64,000 nucleotides of DNA from Pseudonocardia bannensis (GTDB lineage Bacteria; Actinomycetota; Actinomycetes; Mycobacteriales; Pseudonocardiaceae): NCBI RefSeq assembly GCF_012911875.1, contig NZ_JAAXKZ010000008.1, positions 24,702 to 88,701 on the forward strand, given 5' to 3'. Both the position numbers and the translations under genes were made by a program. This document shows positions 61,882 through 64,000 of this stretch, piece after piece (the first letter of the stretch is position 1; each line of letters starts with the position of its first letter). Below the pieces are notes generated by a model that did not search any database, was not told the origin of the DNA, and saw nothing but the letters and a program-made list of their open reading frames with translations.

Positions 61882-62670
61882 CTAGAAGGTGGAGCGGATG
61901 GCGCCGCCGTCGACAGCCAGCGCCGAGCCGGTGACGAACGCGGAGCGCGGGGAGACCAGGAACGTGACCGCGTCGGCGATCTCCTCGGGTTCGGCCCACC
62001 GTCCGAGCGGAATGTTCTCCACGACCTTGGCCAGCTCTTCGTCGCGCGAAGTGCCGTTGGCCTTGGCCTTCGAGCTCAGGATCGACTCCATCCGGCCGGT
62101 CCCCGTGGCCCCCGGCATGAGCTGGTTGACCCGCACCCCCCGGGGAGCGAGCTCGAGGGCCATCTGCTTGGCGGTGGCCGACACCGCGGACCGCATGGCC
62201 GCGGACAAGACCCCACCGGCCATCGGCTGGCGGACCCAGGTAGAGGTGAGAAAGACGATGCTGCCGCCGCCCTGGTCGACCATCTGGCGGGCGGCGTCGC
62301 GCGCCAGCTGAATCACCGGCCGCACGAGCAGGTCGTAGGCGTCCGCCCAGTCCTGCGCAGTGGTGTCCAGGAAGGCCGCGATCCGCGGGCCGGGGGTGTT
62401 GAGCACCGCGATGTCGAGCCGGCCGTGCGCGGCGACGACCGCGGGGACGAGCGCCTCGGTCGCCGCCGGGTCCGAGAGGTCGGCGGGATGGGCGCTCAGC
62501 GCGCCGGCGACCGGACCGGCCTCGGCGATCGCCGCGTCCACCCGGCCGGCGTCACGGGAGCTGACCGCGACCGTTGCGGCCTCGGCGGCGAGCCGGTGTG
62601 CGACGGCGCGGCCGATGCCCTTGCTGGCCGCGGTGACCAGCGCGACCTTGTCCTTGAGTTCCAGATCCAC
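61882..62670 (-). CDS. SDR-family protein lacking the usual catalytic Tyr and Lys
   Basis: A 262-residue Rossmann protein. The cofactor motif is TAASKGIGRA (16-20 region) and Ser143 is in SIVFLTSTWVRQP. The expected YxxxK reads LSAAM: Leu155 and Met159. C-terminal blocks LMPGATGTGRMESIL and FVTGSALAVDGG are normal. A known SDR subgroup shows such replacements, so another reaction or a binding role is possible. It lies between the NicX-like and ferredoxin genes. Confidence 0.8.
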   Translation of the reverse strand: MDLELKDKVALVTAASKGIGRAVAHRLAAEAATVAVSSRDAGRVDAAIAEAGPVAGALSAHPADLSDPAATEALVPAVVAAHGRLDIAVLNTPGPRIAAFLDTTAQDWADAYDLLVRPVIQLARDAARQMVDQGGGSIVFLTSTWVRQPMAGGVLSAAMRSAVSATAKQMALELAPRGVRVNQLMPGATGTGRMESILSSKAKANGTSRDEELAKVVENIPLGRWAEPEEIADAVTFLVSPRSAFVTGSALAVDGGAIRSTF

Positions 62671-62676
62671 GCCTGC

Positions 62677-62871
62677 TCAGTCCTCGATCCTGATTGCGTT
62701 CTCCGGGCAGCCGGACGCGGCGGTCCGCGCCCGCTCCTCCTCACCCGCCGGCACCAGGCCGTCGTCGCGGGTGGCGGCATAGCCCCACTCGTCGAGCTCG
62801 AACACCGATGGGCAGGCGTCGGCGCAGGTGCCGTATCCGGAGCACTTCGTGGAGTCCACGTAGGCCTTCAT
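62677..62871 (-). CDS. [3Fe-4S]-type ferredoxin
   Basis: A 64-residue ferredoxin with CSGYGTCADACPSVFEL (Cys10, Cys16, Cys20) and a distal CPENAI (Cys55). The C-x5-C-x3-C...CP spacing is that of single-cluster ferredoxins that commonly serve cytochromes P450. The ATG overlaps the stop of the NuoF-like gene by 4 bp, so the two probably form an electron-transfer pair. Confidence 0.9.
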   Translation of the reverse strand: MKAYVDSTKCSGYGTCADACPSVFELDEWGYAATRDDGLVPAGEEERARTAASGCPENAIRIED

Positions 62872-64000
62872 GCGGGGCCTCCTGGGTTGTAGTGGTGATC
62901 GACCGACCGCATGCGATCGGCGACCTGGACCGGGAACTCGGTGACGACGGTGCGCGCGAGGGTGGCGGCACCGTCGAGGAACGCGCAGGCGCCGCGGCGC
63001 GGCAACGCGGTGCCCCAGCGGGCCAGGTTGGCCGGCTCCGGACCGGTGGCCCGGCCGTCGCGCAGCGCGCCCAGCGCGTCGCGGATCGAGGCGGTGCCCT
63101 TGACGCAGACCCCGCACTGCGCGGCCGACTCCCGGGCGTACCAGGCCGCGATGTCCGCCGCGACCGCCACCGGGTCCTCGTCGGCGCGCAGCGCGGTGAT
63201 CGCCGCACAGCCCAGCCCGGATCCGGCCGCGCGAACCGCCTCGTAACAGCACGTGACGGTCGCGCGCTCCGCGGCGAGCAGCCCGCCGAACCAGCCGCCC
63301 ATCACGAACCCGACCGGGCTGCTGGTGAACCCGCCGCCGACCGAGGCGAACAGGTCGGCGACGGACAGTCCGAACGGGACCTCGTAGACCCCGGGACGCG
63401 CGCACGCGCCGCTCAGGGTGACCAGGGTGGTCCCTGGCGAGTCGGGCGTGCCGACGGACCGGTAGGCCGCGGCGCCGTGCCGGGCGATCCACGCCGCGTG
63501 CGCGAGGGTCTCCACGTTGGACACCAGGGTCGGCGCCCCGCCCACGCCACTCTCGTGCGGACGCGGCGGCTTGGCCAACGGCAGCGCCGGCCCCCCGCTG
63601 ATCGAACGGCAGGCCGCGGTCTCCTCGCCGGCGACGTAGCTCGGCTCGACGACGTGCACGTCGATCGTGACGCCGGTGGGCAGCGCCCCGGCGGCACGCA
63701 GCTCGTCCAGGGCCCTCCCGGCCGCGGTCACCGTGTCCGGGTGCGCGAGGTAGAGCACCACTCGATCGGCGCCGACCGTGCGGGCTGCGAGCAACAGCCC
63801 GTCGAGCACCAGGTGTGGGCGGTGGGTGAGCAGCCAGCGGTCCTTGGCAGACGCCGGCTCCCCCTCCTCACCGTTGGCGACGACGACCTTGGGCCCGGTG
63901 GCTGCAGCCACCGCAGCCCACTTGACGTGCGCAGGAAACGCTGCCCCGCCGCGGCCCCGCAGGCCTGCACCCCCCAGCTCGGAGATCACGTCCGGGCGGG
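62868..64000 (-). CDS. NuoF-like NADH-binding flavoprotein, 5' end beyond the window
   Basis: At least 377 residues of a complex I 51-kDa (NuoF/HoxF)-like protein. FMN/NADH motifs are GLRGRGGAAFPAHVKW, VVVANGEEGEPASAKDRWLL and the glycine-rich GPTLVSNVETL-type block (here GGAPTLVSNVETLAHAAW). The iron-sulfur region reads QCGVCVKGTASIRDA, with one Cys of the canonical CxxCxxC replaced by Gly. It probably reduces the adjacent ferredoxin with NADH. The true start lies past base 64000. Confidence 0.85.
   Translation of the reverse strand, partial: RPDVISELGGAGLRGRGGAAFPAHVKWAAVAAATGPKVVVANGEEGEPASAKDRWLLTHRPHLVLDGLLLAARTVGADRVVLYLAHPDTVTAAGRALDELRAAGALPTGVTIDVHVVEPSYVAGEETAACRSISGGPALPLAKPPRPHESGVGGAPTLVSNVETLAHAAWIARHGAAAYRSVGTPDSPGTTLVTLSGACARPGVYEVPFGLSVADLFASVGGGFTSSPVGFVMGGWFGGLLAAERATVTCCYEAVRAAGSGLGCAAITALRADEDPVAVAADIAAWYARESAAQCGVCVKGTASIRDALGALRDGRATGPEPANLARWGTALPRRGACAFLDGAATLARTVVTEFPVQVADRMRSVDHHYNPGGPA

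Overview
The window is high-GC DNA with dense genes, many GTG starts and 1-4 bp stop/start overlaps. Gene content (MDMPI/DinB-type proteins, an actinobacterial SpoIIE/STAS block, IclR- and GntR-controlled catabolic operons) points to an actinobacterium, most likely Pseudonocardiales. The genus is an inference; no rRNA gene is present.

Layout. (1) 0.3-6.4 kb: a terephthalate 1,2-dioxygenase operon (oxygenase alpha and beta, PdxA-fold dihydrodiol dehydrogenase, ferredoxin reductase, aromatic-acid MFS importer) divergent from an IclR regulator. (2) 6.5-24.5 kb: a nearly complete purine-to-glycerate pathway in two leftward operons flanking an IclR (AllR-like) gene. The distal operon runs permease/OHCU-decarboxylase fusion, OHCU decarboxylase, HIU hydrolase, uricase, guanine deaminase, three xanthine dehydrogenase subunits with an 8-oxoguanine deaminase between them, and an allophanate-hydrolase-C-like protein. 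The proximal operon runs hydroxypyruvate isomerase, tartronate semialdehyde reductase, glyoxylate carboligase, glycerate kinase, allantoinase and allantoicase. Both promoters have the same design: TTGACG, 17 bp, a TAG-type -10, then two 15-bp palindromes. (3) 24.7-27 kb: a membrane-protein remnant, a BFN-family protein and a DUF2252 protein.

(4) 27-38.8 kb: an unassigned acid/CoA catabolic island with paralogous GntR regulators, paralogous HsaA-like flavin monooxygenases, a CoA ligase, an MBL-fold protein, MDMPI/DinB, VOC and SnoaL proteins, a thiolase-like/DUF35 pair, a citryl-CoA-lyase-like protein and a decayed CoA-transferase. Two promoters share an identical 13-bp operator. (5) 39-44.9 kb: stress and signalling genes (lipoprotein, GAF-SpoIIE-HATPase protein, two STAS proteins, SnoaL-tailed sigma factor, VOC protein, carbonic anhydrase) plus an alpha/beta-hydrolase remnant. 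(6) 45-53 kb: small acidic protein, ABC exporter, two-component system, truncated membrane protein, UPF0173-like hydrolase, CapA-like protein and hypotheticals.

(7) 53-64 kb: a probable pyridine-ring catabolic region. It holds a three-subunit molybdenum hydroxylase, maleate isomerase, GntR regulator, nitrilase-family hydrolase, LigA-LigB fused extradiol dioxygenase, NicX-like 2,5-dihydroxypyridine dioxygenase, an SDR, a 3Fe-4S-type ferredoxin and a NuoF-like flavoprotein cut by the right edge. The enzymes suggest ring hydroxylation, ring opening, deamidation and maleate-to-fumarate isomerisation; the exact substrate cannot be read from sequence. No tRNA, rRNA, CRISPR, insertion sequence or origin was recognised.
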